A DNA stretch of 64,000 nucleotides from JALZKA01 sp963753385. Lineage in GTDB: Bacteria; Actinomycetota; Thermoleophilia; Solirubrobacterales; 70-9. Every line of letters starts with the position of its first letter. Within the stretch, counting starts at the first letter, position 1. Below, piece after piece: positions 47,301-54,436 of this stretch. Made by a program: the position numbers and the translations under genes. The stretch is taken from positions 682,001-746,000 of the forward strand of contig CAVWCC010000008.1 in assembly GCA_963753385.1 (NCBI GenBank). The letters run 5' to 3'. The notes under the pieces are model-generated. The model had not been told where the DNA came from and made no database searches. It was given only the letters and a program-made list of their open reading frames with translations.

Positions 47301-49419
47301 GGCCGCGCAGCGCCTCGGCGCCCAGGCCCTGAGCGAGGAGCGCGTCGACCAGGCGCTGCGGCTCGCAACCGCCGCCGTCGCCCTCGACGACTCGGTCGCC
47401 ACCCGCTCCAGCCTCCTGTCGACGCTGCTTCGCAGGCCCGCGGTGATCGGGGTCCTCTCCCCTACCGGCGAGGAGCTCCCTGCGCTCGCGCTGAGCCCGG
47501 ACGGGGAAACCCTCGCGGTCAGCGACGCAGACGGCACCGTGACCCTGATCGACACCGATACCCAGGAGGTACTCGGCGAGCATCAGGCGCCCGCAACGGC
47601 CTACGTCATCGCCTTCGATCCGCAGGGCGACTCGCTCGCCGTCGCGGAGGACTCCCGGGCAACGGGAGGAACGCTGGAGATTCTCGACGCGGCTACTGGG
47701 CGGGTGCGCAGCTCGACCTCGCTTGCCGCCGGCCAAGGGTTCGCGCCCCTCGGCATCGTCATCTACGCTCCGGACGGACGAAGCTTGTTCGTCCCCTACA
47801 CCCGCGGTGGCTCCCTGTTCCTGCGTCGGTATGACGCCCGCCGGGGCACGCCGCTCGGAAGGCCCGTACGCGTTGGGGCCGTCGACACGCCGCCGGGCGT
47901 GACCCCGGACGGGCGCCTCCTGGTCGCCGCCGACCGGGGGGTCAAGGCGCTCGACGCGGAAACGCTTCGCGTCATCCGCCGCTACCCCGTCCGCGGCGAC
48001 CCTGGCGCCCTCGGCCCCGACGGGCGCACCCTCGCGATCGAGCCCCCCGACGGGGGCCTTGGCCTGCTCGACCTCGCCTCCGGAAGGGTGCGGGCGCTGA
48101 CGGGCGCGCGAGGCGAAGTTCAAGCCATTAGCCCCGACGGGCGTACCCTCTCGACCGCCGAGGACGATGGGAGCGTGATCCTGTGGGACGCCGAGCGGGG
48201 GGTCCCGATCGAAACCCTCGAGGGCCACGCGGGCTACACAGAGACGCATGCCTTCAGCCCCGACGGACGCACCCTGTATACGGCCGGCAACGACGGCCGC
48301 GTGATCGTCTGGGACGTGGCCGGGGACCGCCGGCTCGGGCGCCCGTTCCCGAGGGGATTGCGCGGCTGGGAGCCCGGGCACCATTATCCGCCTGCGTTCG
48401 CGCTCAGCCCCGATGGACGTGCCCTGGCCGTCGCGAGGCTCGACGGCCGGGTGGAGCTGATCGACGCCGAGACGCTGCGCAGGACGGCGAGCTTCGAGGC
48501 CTTCCCCGGCAGGGCGGCGGCGGCGATCGATTACTCGGCCGATGGACGGCGGCTGGCGGTGGCGGGAGAGGGTGGCGGCGTCGGGGTCTGGGACGTCGAG
48601 TCGGAAGCGCGGCTCGGCGCGCTCCTCCGCGCTCCGCGGGGCCCTCGGGCGGCCAACCCGCGAACCGTCGAGGCGCTCGCCTTCGGCCAGGGCGATCTGC
48701 TCGCCGCGGCGGAGGCGGGGGGCGCGGTGCGGATCTGGGACGTCGGCCGGCGCGAGCTGCTTCGAGCGCCGCTGCGCCTGCATCGCTCCGTGCACGGGCT
48801 GGCGGTCAGCCCGGACGGCTCGCAGCTGGCGATTCCGTTCGGTGCTGACTCTGACGAAGGTCCCAACGGAGTCGAGATCCTCGATGTCGGAAGCGGCGAG
48901 CGGGTTGCCAGGCTTTCCCCGGACGGCGAGGTCCGCTCGGTCGCCTTCTCCCCCGACGGCAGCCTGCTCGCGGGTGGCCTGGTCGACGGCGGCGCGCTCC
49001 TCTGGGCTAGCGATGGCTGGGGGCCGGTGGGAGGTCCGCTCGCTCGCCTGACCGCGTCCACTCTCGAAGTGGAATTCTCACCGGACGGGCACACGCTTGC
49101 GACCTCACACTCGGACCACTCGGTGGCGCTCTGGGACGTCGCCTCGCAGGAGCCGATCGGGCCCCCCCTGGGCACCACGGTCGACCAGGGGGACGATGCC
49201 GGGGTGACGGCGGGATTCACCGCGGACGGCGCCCACCTGTTCGTGCTCTACACCGGGGAGGACAGGGCCTCGAACCTCGGGCGCGCGATCCGCTGGGAGG
49301 TCGATCCCGAGCTCTGGCTGCAACGGGCGTGCACGCTCGCGGGCGGCGGCCTCACTCCCGACCAGTGGGAAGAGGTCGTGCCCGAGCAGGATTACCCGTC
49401 CGTCTGCCCCTCCGGCTGA
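44350..49419 (+). CDS. SARP-type regulator fused to two STAND-like ATPase domains, a TM helix and WD40 repeats
   Basis: A 1689-residue signalling protein. Residues 1-95 are an OmpR-like winged helix (EVRLLGSVEALVDGHSL, SRLRKAFGEGRAE). About 100-245 is a bacterial transcriptional activation domain (BTAD) of TPR-like helices. A first P-loop is WGPSGIGKTR (Lys303). A second ATPase, of nSTAND1 type, starts near CPFRGLAPFDAAHAEYFFGR with VGPSGSGKSS (Lys558) and Walker B LLIDQFEEAF (Asp634). A hydrophobic segment at about 950-972 looks like a membrane anchor. WD40 repeats fill about 1030-1670 (ALSPDGETLAVS, AFSPDGRTLYTAG). If the helix spans the membrane, the DNA-binding half and the propeller lie on opposite sides. 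It carries no module B leader. Confidence 0.88.
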   Translation: MAFEVRLLGSVEALVDGHSLALGGSKQRSVVALLALNANTTLSADELIDALWGDDPPQSAAKNIQRNVSRLRKAFGEGRAEAEILTRGRGYELRLARGAVDALRFEQLVEEAAREPAGAGANGLAAAALELWRGAPLADVASEPFAGPEIGRFEELHLRAVELAIDADLAAGCHAEAIARLEALIAEEPLRERLHAQRMLALYRVGRQSEALDAYREARETLIEQIGVEPGAELKRLQEQILAQDPSLDAPPPIVELPMQLEGGSPLLAGRARELRWLRTRWGRAREGRVVCVMVWGPSGIGKTRLVAELAAAVQREGAAVLCIGGGELAEGALATVAEAGTGHRPTLLVLDYAGDAPPSVLEAAAALAREPEGRALMVCVLHHDEQGPPAFAGLLETGAAQRLRLDPLGEDAAAEIAALYASEGVVIPVPTLLAESEGVPLRIHRAAGDWARAEVAERLAATAGRAADDQTELRATQAAVAGGVVDLQRTSERTRLYAVEQPPDPSEPAVCPFRGLAPFDAAHAEYFFGRERLVAELVARLVGSTLLAVVGPSGSGKSSAVRAGLLPALADGVVPGSESWRRAVMRPGERPLAELSRALARAVPEAGHEDPAPWIADALDRLEPGERLVLLIDQFEEAFVACRDQAEREAFFDALAEGAGDPDERLVVVLTIRADFYGRCAEHVDLSTLVSANQVLVGPMRRDELRRAIELPSRRARLRIEPGLVSALVGDVAGEPGGLPLLSAALVELWQQRDGRTLRRRVYEQTGGVKGAVARLAEDAYQRLSEAERLRARAMLLRLAGAEEEEGAAAAAFVRRRVSLDELELERDPDAARALGVLTEARLVTLDEGAVEVAHEALLSKWPRLRGWLAEDAEGRRLHQHLIAAAAEWQGSGRDPAELYRGARLASALDWAASHDSELNELERAFLEESRAASEREAERQRRAVRRLRTLLAGVGVLLAAAVVAGVIALSERGSARSAATAEAAQRLGAQALSEERVDQALRLATAAVALDDSVATRSSLLSTLLRRPAVIGVLSPTGEELPALALSPDGETLAVSDADGTVTLIDTDTQEVLGEHQAPATAYVIAFDPQGDSLAVAEDSRATGGTLEILDAATGRVRSSTSLAAGQGFAPLGIVIYAPDGRSLFVPYTRGGSLFLRRYDARRGTPLGRPVRVGAVDTPPGVTPDGRLLVAADRGVKALDAETLRVIRRYPVRGDPGALGPDGRTLAIEPPDGGLGLLDLASGRVRALTGARGEVQAISPDGRTLSTAEDDGSVILWDAERGVPIETLEGHAGYTETHAFSPDGRTLYTAGNDGRVIVWDVAGDRRLGRPFPRGLRGWEPGHHYPPAFALSPDGRALAVARLDGRVELIDAETLRRTASFEAFPGRAAAAIDYSADGRRLAVAGEGGGVGVWDVESEARLGALLRAPRGPRAANPRTVEALAFGQGDLLAAAEAGGAVRIWDVGRRELLRAPLRLHRSVHGLAVSPDGSQLAIPFGADSDEGPNGVEILDVGSGERVARLSPDGEVRSVAFSPDGSLLAGGLVDGGALLWASDGWGPVGGPLARLTASTLEVEFSPDGHTLATSHSDHSVALWDVASQEPIGPPLGTTVDQGDDAGVTAGFTADGAHLFVLYTGEDRASNLGRAIRWEVDPELWLQRACTLAGGGLTPDQWEEVVPEQDYPSVCPSG

Positions 49420-49566
49420 TCTAATCGCCGATTTCCGAGATACATGCGGTCGTTGTCGAGCCGATAACCGCCCTTCTTCCATTTGAGCGTGTACATGCCG
49501 ATCGTGTCGAACTCCGGTGTGCGGGCGGTTGAAGTCGTAGTGTGGAGAGGGGACCGATTTTAGGTC
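49420..49566. other. short region with a possible reverse-strand gene fragment
   Basis: On the reverse strand a frame without a start reads FDTIGMYTLKWKKGGYRL, which looks like the end of a real small protein rather than random sequence, but no family is named. Confidence 0.3.
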
Positions 49567-49824
49567 TGGCCCCCCGGCTCACTGCGCTACCGCGCCGCGC
49601 AAAATGCAGCGCGATCTCGGGTGCGGTGTCGGCTGGCGTACACCAGAGGGGGTTCGCGCTCGAGCGTGCGTAGACCACGCCTAGCCCGGCCCTTTGATAC
49701 CGAGCGGATACCGCCGTGTCGGAGCCTTCTGGCTGTACCGGCACCGAGCCTCGCCTCAACGGGAGGCCAGGCCCGAGGCCACGACACCAAGGAGGCCCGA
49801 GATGAGGGCTCACGGAGGGACGAG
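49567..49824 (+). promoter_or_regulatory. module C + module B leader, copy 5
   Basis: Module C (49567-49674) resembles that of copy 4. Module B (from 49675) has TTTGATACCGAGCGGATACC and CCTC-AACGG-GAGG inside GCCTCG/CGAGGC. The first ATG (49802) here opens a 15-codon ORF (MRAHGGTRWVSDLRL) that overlaps the real start at 49825, a layout suited to translational coupling. Confidence 0.7.
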
Positions 49825-50644
49825 ATGGGTAAGCGATTTGCGATTGTGATCGGCGTCGCTGCGGCTGGCGCGATGGCGCTCGGTGCGCAGACGGCGGCGG
49901 CCTGCGGGAGGAGTGAGGGAGTGGGAGGGGACGTGGTCAAGTACGACACGGAGCTGAATATCAGCCGGGACGGTGGTGGCCTTTACCACGGCTCGGTGGA
50001 GTCAGAGGTCAGGAGGTGCGAGCGGGATCGACGGGTCGTCCTGCTACAAGCAGCGGCCCGGGGCGGATCTCAAGCTCGGCACTGACCGAACCGGGCTGCA
50101 TCATGGCCACGCCCATTGGGGATACATCGAGGCCCCCGGGCTCCGGGGCCACGTTTATGCCAAGGTGAGGCCCAAGGTGGGCGATCGGTTCGTGTGCCGC
50201 GCCGACCGTGACCCGAACACTGGGACTCACGGGAGCCCCCGAAGCCGCCGGGCTGCGAGAGTCGGATCCGTTATCCCCTTCGCTGCGGCTGGCGTGATGG
50301 CGCTCGGTGCGCAGACGGCGGCGGCGGCCCCGGACGTGGTCGAGTACGACACGAAGTTGACGCTCAAACTCCACGTCCATGACCGTTTCTGGTACTGGGC
50401 GCAGTCAGAGGGCGGGGAAGTGTGCGAGCGTGGGCGACGGGTGATCTTGTTCGAGGTGTGGCCCGGGGCGGATCGCAGGCTCGGCACTGCCCGAAGCAAG
50501 TACCGGTCCCGCCGGGGCCTGGCGCTAATAAGGGGTAGGGAGCAGCGCCGCGACCACACCGTCGTCTATGCCAAGGTGCGGCGCGAGGTGCACGATGAGT
50601 TTGTGTGCGGCGGCGACCGCTCGCCCGTGCACGACGACCGTTGA
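49825..50644 (+). CDS. secreted protein with duplicated domain and internal signal-peptide relic, one frameshift
   Basis: The start is MGKRFAIVIGVAAAGAMALG with ACG.. after the signal. Unit 1 has VVKYDTELNIS, CERDRRVVL, and, after removal of one extra C at 50044, YKQRPGADLKLGTDRT and VGDRFVCRADRD. Unit 2 has VVEYDTKLTLKL, CERGRRVILFEVWPGADRRL and DEFVCGGDRSP. Between them lies IPFAAAGVMALGAQTAAA, a second, start-less signal peptide. The corrected frame is open throughout (about 272 residues). No known family is recognised. Before unit 2's signal relic, PEAAGLRES matches a SnoaL C-terminus. Confidence 0.6.
50229..50262 (+). pseudogene. SnoaL C-terminal remnant inside the duplicated gene
   Basis: CCCGAAGCCGCCGGGCTGCG encodes PEAAGLR, the end of a SnoaL protein (compare ALEAAGLRESD at 11150). 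Its presence between the two domain copies shows how the duplication was joined. Confidence 0.5.
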
Positions 50645-50716
50645 TCGGTAGGCGCGGCTGCTTTCGGCGCGTCCCCTCAGATGCCGGGGAACGTCGCCTT
50701 GTGGTGGCAATCCCGA

Positions 50717-50828
50717 CCCTTGATACCGAGCGGATACCGCCGTGTCGGAGGCTTCTGGCTGTCACCGGCACCGGGCCTCGCCTCATCGGGAGGCCAGGCG
50801 CGAGGCCACGACACCAAGGAGGCCCGAA
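50717..50828 (+). promoter_or_regulatory. module B leader, copy 6
   Basis: Starts at CCCTTGATACCGAGCGGATA. Outer GCCTCG/CGAGGC and inner CCTC-ATCGG-GAGG stems are intact, and CCAAGGAGG precedes the ATG. No hp or module C upstream. Confidence 0.75.
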
Positions 50829-51446
50829 ATGAGGGCTCACAGAAGGCAAGGGCGACTGGGTAAGCGATTCCTGCTTGCGGCGGGGCTGATCATCGCCGTG
50901 GTGGTGCCGTCCGCCGCATTCGGCTCCACCAGGTTGTGGACGGCAAATGGCGACCAGATCGCCATGCGGGTCGAGCGCGAGAATGGGAAGAACAAACAGG
51001 TCGAGACCCTGGAGTTAGGGAGCTTCAGAGTCAACTGCCCGACGGGCTGGTCGACGAAAGTCCAGACGTATCTGGGCGAACCCATCACCGGCAACCTCTT
51101 CCGAAGGGACATAGCCATCGATGCCGAGGTCCGGCACAGGAGGTGGCACTTCAACGACCTGGTCCTCGACGCCGTCGGGCACATCAGCAACGAGCGGATC
51201 GACGCGTCGATCGACTTCCGGGGCAAGTTCCGGAAGCACAACAAGAACAAGGCCGATGCCACCCTGGAGGTCACGCTGGAGGCCGGCGGGACGTATCTGT
51301 ACCCGAGCGGCACGCCGCCGATCGTTACCGAGCAGCCGATCGCCGGCAGCGAGTGGCAGGAGGAGCACTGGCAAAGCGGACCCGAGGACTGCCACGGCGT
51401 CCAGGACTTCCACCTCCATCGGTACGTCTATCCAGTGCCGCGGTAG
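50829..51446 (+). CDS. secreted protein, paralogue of the 43421 gene
   Basis: 205 residues. The signal peptide is GKRFLLAAGLIIAVVVPSAA. From NGKNKQVETL onwards it runs largely parallel to the 43421 product (HRRWHFNDLVLDAVGHISNE, FRGKFRKHNKNKADATLEVT, TEQPIAGSEWQEEHW), but the segment just after the signal differs (FGSTRLWTANGDQIAMR). Unknown family. The next gene starts eight bases after its stop, so the two are probably co-transcribed. Confidence 0.7.
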   Translation: MRAHRRQGRLGKRFLLAAGLIIAVVVPSAAFGSTRLWTANGDQIAMRVERENGKNKQVETLELGSFRVNCPTGWSTKVQTYLGEPITGNLFRRDIAIDAEVRHRRWHFNDLVLDAVGHISNERIDASIDFRGKFRKHNKNKADATLEVTLEAGGTYLYPSGTPPIVTEQPIAGSEWQEEHWQSGPEDCHGVQDFHLHRYVYPVPR

Positions 51447-51453
51447 GGCGACA

Positions 51454-51948
51454 ATGAGTAAGCGATTCACGATCGTGATCGCCGTCGCTACGGCTGCCGT
51501 AATGGCGCTCGGGGCGCAGACGGCGACTTCAACTACGGTGGGACCGGTCGATAGCGACCCGCCGGACCTCCGGCTCTCGGGGCCGAAGAGGCAGAATCCC
51601 CAGCGGGACCACATTTGCGACTCAGCTGGTTGCGAGGTGATTGTCAAGGTGCGCTGTGGCGACGAGGCGTGCATCGCACGCGCCAAGGGGAGGCTGACGA
51701 AGGTCAAGAATGACAAGCTCAATCCCTGCCCCTACGACATCGCGCCGGGTCCGGGTGAGCAGGAAAGAACGGGGCCGGAGATGACGAAGACGGCGCAGCG
51801 CAAGCAGGTCCGCGTGGCGCTCAACGAGGGCAAGAACGTCAAGGCGAAGGTCACCGTCCGCGCGAGGGATGCGGCCGGCAACGTGGCGACCGCGCGGCGC
51901 ACGATCAAGCTCGTCAACAGGTCGAATAGCGATCTGCGAGGAGACTAG
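51454..51948 (+). CDS. secreted small protein with Ig-like features
   Basis: 164 residues. The signal peptide MSKRFTIVIAVATAAVMALG is almost that of the sulfatase and of the 49825 protein, but the mature part is different: PPDLRLSGPKRQ, CDSAGCEVIVKVRCGDEACI (several Cys) and KAKVTVRARDAAGNVATARR, which resembles the last strands of bacterial Ig-like domains. There is no module B of its own; it is read from the 50829 promoter. Confidence 0.65.
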   Translation: MSKRFTIVIAVATAAVMALGAQTATSTTVGPVDSDPPDLRLSGPKRQNPQRDHICDSAGCEVIVKVRCGDEACIARAKGRLTKVKNDKLNPCPYDIAPGPGEQERTGPEMTKTAQRKQVRVALNEGKNVKAKVTVRARDAAGNVATARRTIKLVNRSNSDLRGD

Positions 51949-51956
51949 GGGCGAAC

Positions 51957-52007
51957 ATGTGTAAGGGCCGCCTGGAAACCGCCCTCGAAGCCGCCGGGCA
52001 CGAGTAG
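51957..52007 (+). pseudogene. SnoaL C-terminal remnant
   Basis: ATG TGT AAG... encodes MCKGRLETALEAAGHE, a stub of a SnoaL end with its stop, ten bases before an hp1. Confidence 0.55.
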
Positions 52008-52017
52008 TTCAGAGCTA

Positions 52018-52061
52018 CCGCTTTGGACGAAAAGCGGCGAAGTCGCTTTGCATGGAAAGCG
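52018..52061 (+). repeat. hp1+hp2 pair
   Basis: CCGCTTTGGACGAAAAGCGG (52018-52037) and CGCTTTGCATGGAAAGCG (52044-52061), the best matched pair in the window. Confidence 0.88.
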
Positions 52062-52087
52062 GGTGTTCGCGAGATACTCCGGGGGCG

Positions 52088-52492
52088 ATGTCGCAGGAGA
52101 ACGTGGAGATCGTGCGACGGGTGGTGGACGCCGTGAACCGGCGCGATGTCGCGACGCTCGACTCGCTCTGGTCAGAGGAGGGGGAGTTCAACTCGCGCCT
52201 CGCCGCCAGCGAGGGCCACGTCTTCCGTGGGCGACAGGGCATCCGCGACTACTTCGCGTGGCTCGACGAGGCCTTCGAGGAGTTTCGAAGCGAAGTCGAG
52301 GAGATCATCGACGCAGGCGAGGATCGCGTCGTCGCCCTGCTCACGGCAAGTGTGCGTGGTAGGGCGAGCGGCGTGCCCCTCGACGACCAGCGCTTCGCCA
52401 TCGTCTTCACATTTCAGGGCGAGCGGATCGCCCGCGCGGACAGCTACTTGAGCCCAGCCGACGCCCGCAAATCCGCCGGGCTGTCGGAGTAG
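52088..52492 (+). CDS. SnoaL-like (NTF2-fold) protein
   Basis: 134 residues: MSQENVEIVRRVVDAVNRRD, HVFRGRQGIRDYFAWLDEAF and the end KSAGLSE. The start is fixed by comparison with other copies; GCGAGATACTCCGGGGGCG lies directly before the ATG and there is no separate Shine-Dalgarno, suggesting a leaderless or nearly leaderless message. It is the first of two adjacent hp1-hp2-SnoaL units. Confidence 0.82.
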   Translation: MSQENVEIVRRVVDAVNRRDVATLDSLWSEEGEFNSRLAASEGHVFRGRQGIRDYFAWLDEAFEEFRSEVEEIIDAGEDRVVALLTASVRGRASGVPLDDQRFAIVFTFQGERIARADSYLSPADARKSAGLSE

Positions 52493-52537
52493 CCGCTTAG
52501 GACGAGAAGCAGCTAAGTCCGCTTTGCATGGAAAGCG
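52493..52537 (+). repeat. hp1+hp2 pair
   Basis: CCGCTTAGGACGAGAAGCAG (52493-52512) and CGCTTTGCATGGAAAGCG (52520-52537). It begins on the base after the upstream SnoaL stop codon. Confidence 0.82.
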
Positions 52538-52570
52538 CATGCATCCGGCCCGCGGGATACTGCGCGGGCG

Positions 52571-52978
52571 ATGTCGGAGGAGAACGTCGAGACGTTCAAG
52601 CGCGGGCTTGACGCGTACCACCGCCGAGATGTCGAAGCGATGCTGGAGGACGCTGACGCCGAGATCGAATGGCAACCGGGGCTTCTGACGGGGCTGGGAG
52701 GGGATGCAGCCGTGTACCGAGGACACGAGGGGATCCGCGAGGGGTTCCGAGACCTGTTCGAGACCCTGGGCGAAATCCGCCTCGAATACCCGGAGATCCG
52801 AGACCTCGGCGATTGCATCGTCGGGATCGGCCGCATCCACGCCCGCGGCACGGAGAGCGGGGCCGAAACCGAGTCGCCCCACGCCACGGTGGTCGACTAC
52901 AAGAACGGCATGGCGATCCGAGTTCGCTCCTACTTCGACCCGAAGGAAGCCCTCGAAGCCGCCGGGCTGTCGGAGTAG
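52571..52978 (+). CDS. SnoaL-like (NTF2-fold) protein
   Basis: 135 residues: MSEENVETFKRGLDAYHRRD, AVYRGHEGIREGFRDLFETL and EALEAAGLSE. It belongs to the same subfamily as the 52088 gene but is clearly diverged in the core, so the two are not a recent copy pair, although their upstream hp1-hp2-GATACTG region is highly similar. Ligand unknown. Confidence 0.82.
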   Translation: MSEENVETFKRGLDAYHRRDVEAMLEDADAEIEWQPGLLTGLGGDAAVYRGHEGIREGFRDLFETLGEIRLEYPEIRDLGDCIVGIGRIHARGTESGAETESPHATVVDYKNGMAIRVRSYFDPKEALEAAGLSE

Positions 52979-52987
52979 CGGGAGTAT

Positions 52988-53005
52988 CGCTTTGGACGAG
53001 AGCGG
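52988..53005 (+). repeat. hp1 palindrome, shortened
   Basis: CGCTTTGGACGAGAGCGG, ten bases after the SnoaL stop; no clear hp2 follows. Confidence 0.7.
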
Positions 53006-53053
53006 TATCCGTGCATTTGCGGACGGGCGACGCACTCTGTTACAACGCGGAAG

Positions 53054-53404
53054 GTGAAGATCAACAGGGCGGTGCCAAACCTCAGGTCGGATCGGCCCGC
53101 CGAGACGCGAGACTTCTTTGTGGAGCTGCTCGGCTTCGAGGCCGTGATGGACTTGGGGTGGGTCGCAACCGTGGCGTCACCGACCAACCCATCGGCCCAG
53201 GTGACCATCATCGGGAACGACGATCCCGCCGCACCCGGTATCTCGGTGGAGGTGGACGACGTCGATGCCGTGCACGAGAAGGCGATTGAGCAGGGACTCG
53301 AGATCGCCTATCCCTTGCGCGACGAGGAATGGGGGGTTCGACGCTTCATGCTGCGCGAGCCGAGTGGGACCGTTGTGAACGTGCTCTCCCACCGCTCCAA
53401 CTGA
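53054..53404 (+). CDS. VOC (glyoxalase/bleomycin resistance) family protein
   Basis: 116 residues, one beta-alpha-beta-beta-beta pair: RSDRPAETRDFFVELLGFEA, GISVEVDDVDAVHEKAIEQG, and RFMLREPSGTVVNVLSH with a Glu metal-ligand candidate near the end. VOC proteins are metal-dependent lyases, dioxygenases or drug-binding proteins. GTG start. Confidence 0.82.
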   Translation: MKINRAVPNLRSDRPAETRDFFVELLGFEAVMDLGWVATVASPTNPSAQVTIIGNDDPAAPGISVEVDDVDAVHEKAIEQGLEIAYPLRDEEWGVRRFMLREPSGTVVNVLSHRSN

Positions 53405-53411
53405 CCGACCC

Positions 53412-53604
53412 AGCGGGACACGGCGAGCGTGAATACCCCGCGGGCACCGCGTTTATCGACGCTGGTGGGGACCACGTCCACAACGCCTTCAACCGCACGG
53501 ACGGTCCGACGGTTCTGGTGGCCACGTTCTTCCGAATGCCCCCGGCGCCGGACCCATTGACGATCCCTGCAGACCCGCCTGCGGATTGCGAGATCGAGAT
53601 CTAA
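53412..53604 (+). pseudogene. 5'-truncated secreted cupin relative
   Basis: EREYPAGTAFIDAGGDHVHN, followed by AFNRTDGPTVLVATFF and IPADPPADCEIEI, matches the C-terminal third of the 39411 cupin. The signal peptide and first cupin motif are missing; it begins right after the VOC stop. Confidence 0.7.
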
Positions 53605-53710
53605 TCACGAGTAGGACTTCCCGCCCAGCCGCCCGCCGCTGAATCCGGTCGAGGAGGGTTTGGCTGGGCGGGTTGTTCATCTCGTTTCCCCTTCGAGTCG
53701 CGAGTTTGTT

Positions 53711-53730
53711 CCGCTTCGGACGAGAAGCGG
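53711..53730 (+). repeat. hp1 palindrome left of the integrase
   Basis: CCGCTTCGGACGAGAAGCGG, in direct orientation, 46 bases before the integrase start. Confidence 0.82.
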
Positions 53731-53776
53731 TAGCTGACTCTCGGAAAGCTCATGACCCCATCACGAAGGAGGAGTC

Positions 53777-54436
53777 ATGGACTCAGAGTCGCTCCAGGCT
53801 CGTCGGTCGCCAGCCAACAAGGGCCGGCGCTACCCCGCTGACCCGCCGCGAGTCGAGGAGATTGTCGCCGTCATGCGTCAGGCCGGAGAGCGAGCCCACG
53901 GCCTGCGAGTGCGCGGTCTAATTGTCGTCCTGTGGCGGGCCGGGCTTCGAATCGCGGAAACACTGGCGCTCGCGGAGACCGACCTCGAGCCCGGTCAAGG
54001 CTCTCTGCTGGTCCGCGCCGGCAAGGGCGGGCGCCGGCGTGTGGTGGGCATGGACGACTGGGGATGGGAGCAACTTGGTCCGTGGGTTGAGTACCGCCGG
54101 AGGCTTCCTGTTGGCCCGCTCTTCTGTGTGATCAGCAGTGCGCGGGCCGGCTCAGATTGGGCAAGCGCTGCCGTACGCCAACGCCTTCGCGTGCTCGCGG
54201 CTCAAGCGGGCGTTCGTCGACGCTTCGCCCCGCATCAGCTTCGCCACGCGCATGCCGTTGAGATGGCAAGAGAGGGAGTGCCGCTGAACGTAATCCAGCG
54301 ACAGCTGGGGCACGCGCACCTCGGCGTAACGTCGGTTTATCTACAGGGCATCGATCCGGCAGAGATCGTCGACACCGTGCGCTCACGCCGAGCGCCGGTC
54401 ATTCCAGCGACTGCCGGGCTACTCGCGCCCCGTTAG
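53777..54436 (+). CDS. compact tyrosine recombinase/integrase (catalytic domain only)
   Basis: 219 residues. All six canonical catalytic positions are visible: Arg58 (RAGLRIAETLAL), Lys83 (AGKGGRRRVV), His153-x-x-Arg156 (PHQLRHAHAVEM), His179 (QLGHAHLGVTSV) and Tyr188 (SVYLQG). There is no N-terminal core-binding (SAM-like) domain, so it resembles short XerC/D-like or integron-cassette-associated recombinases. Start ATG follows GAAGGAGGAG. It is flanked by hp1 repeats in opposite orientations at 53711 and 54436. Confidence 0.85.
   Translation: MDSESLQARRSPANKGRRYPADPPRVEEIVAVMRQAGERAHGLRVRGLIVVLWRAGLRIAETLALAETDLEPGQGSLLVRAGKGGRRRVVGMDDWGWEQLGPWVEYRRRLPVGPLFCVISSARAGSDWASAAVRQRLRVLAAQAGVRRRFAPHQLRHAHAVEMAREGVPLNVIQRQLGHAHLGVTSVYLQGIDPAEIVDTVRSRRAPVIPATAGLLAPR

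Noticed and set aside
53777..54436. Calling the recombinase a true integron integrase (IntI)
   Set aside because: It lacks the N-terminal domain and I cannot see the IntI-specific insertion; only the generic tyrosine-recombinase signature is supported.
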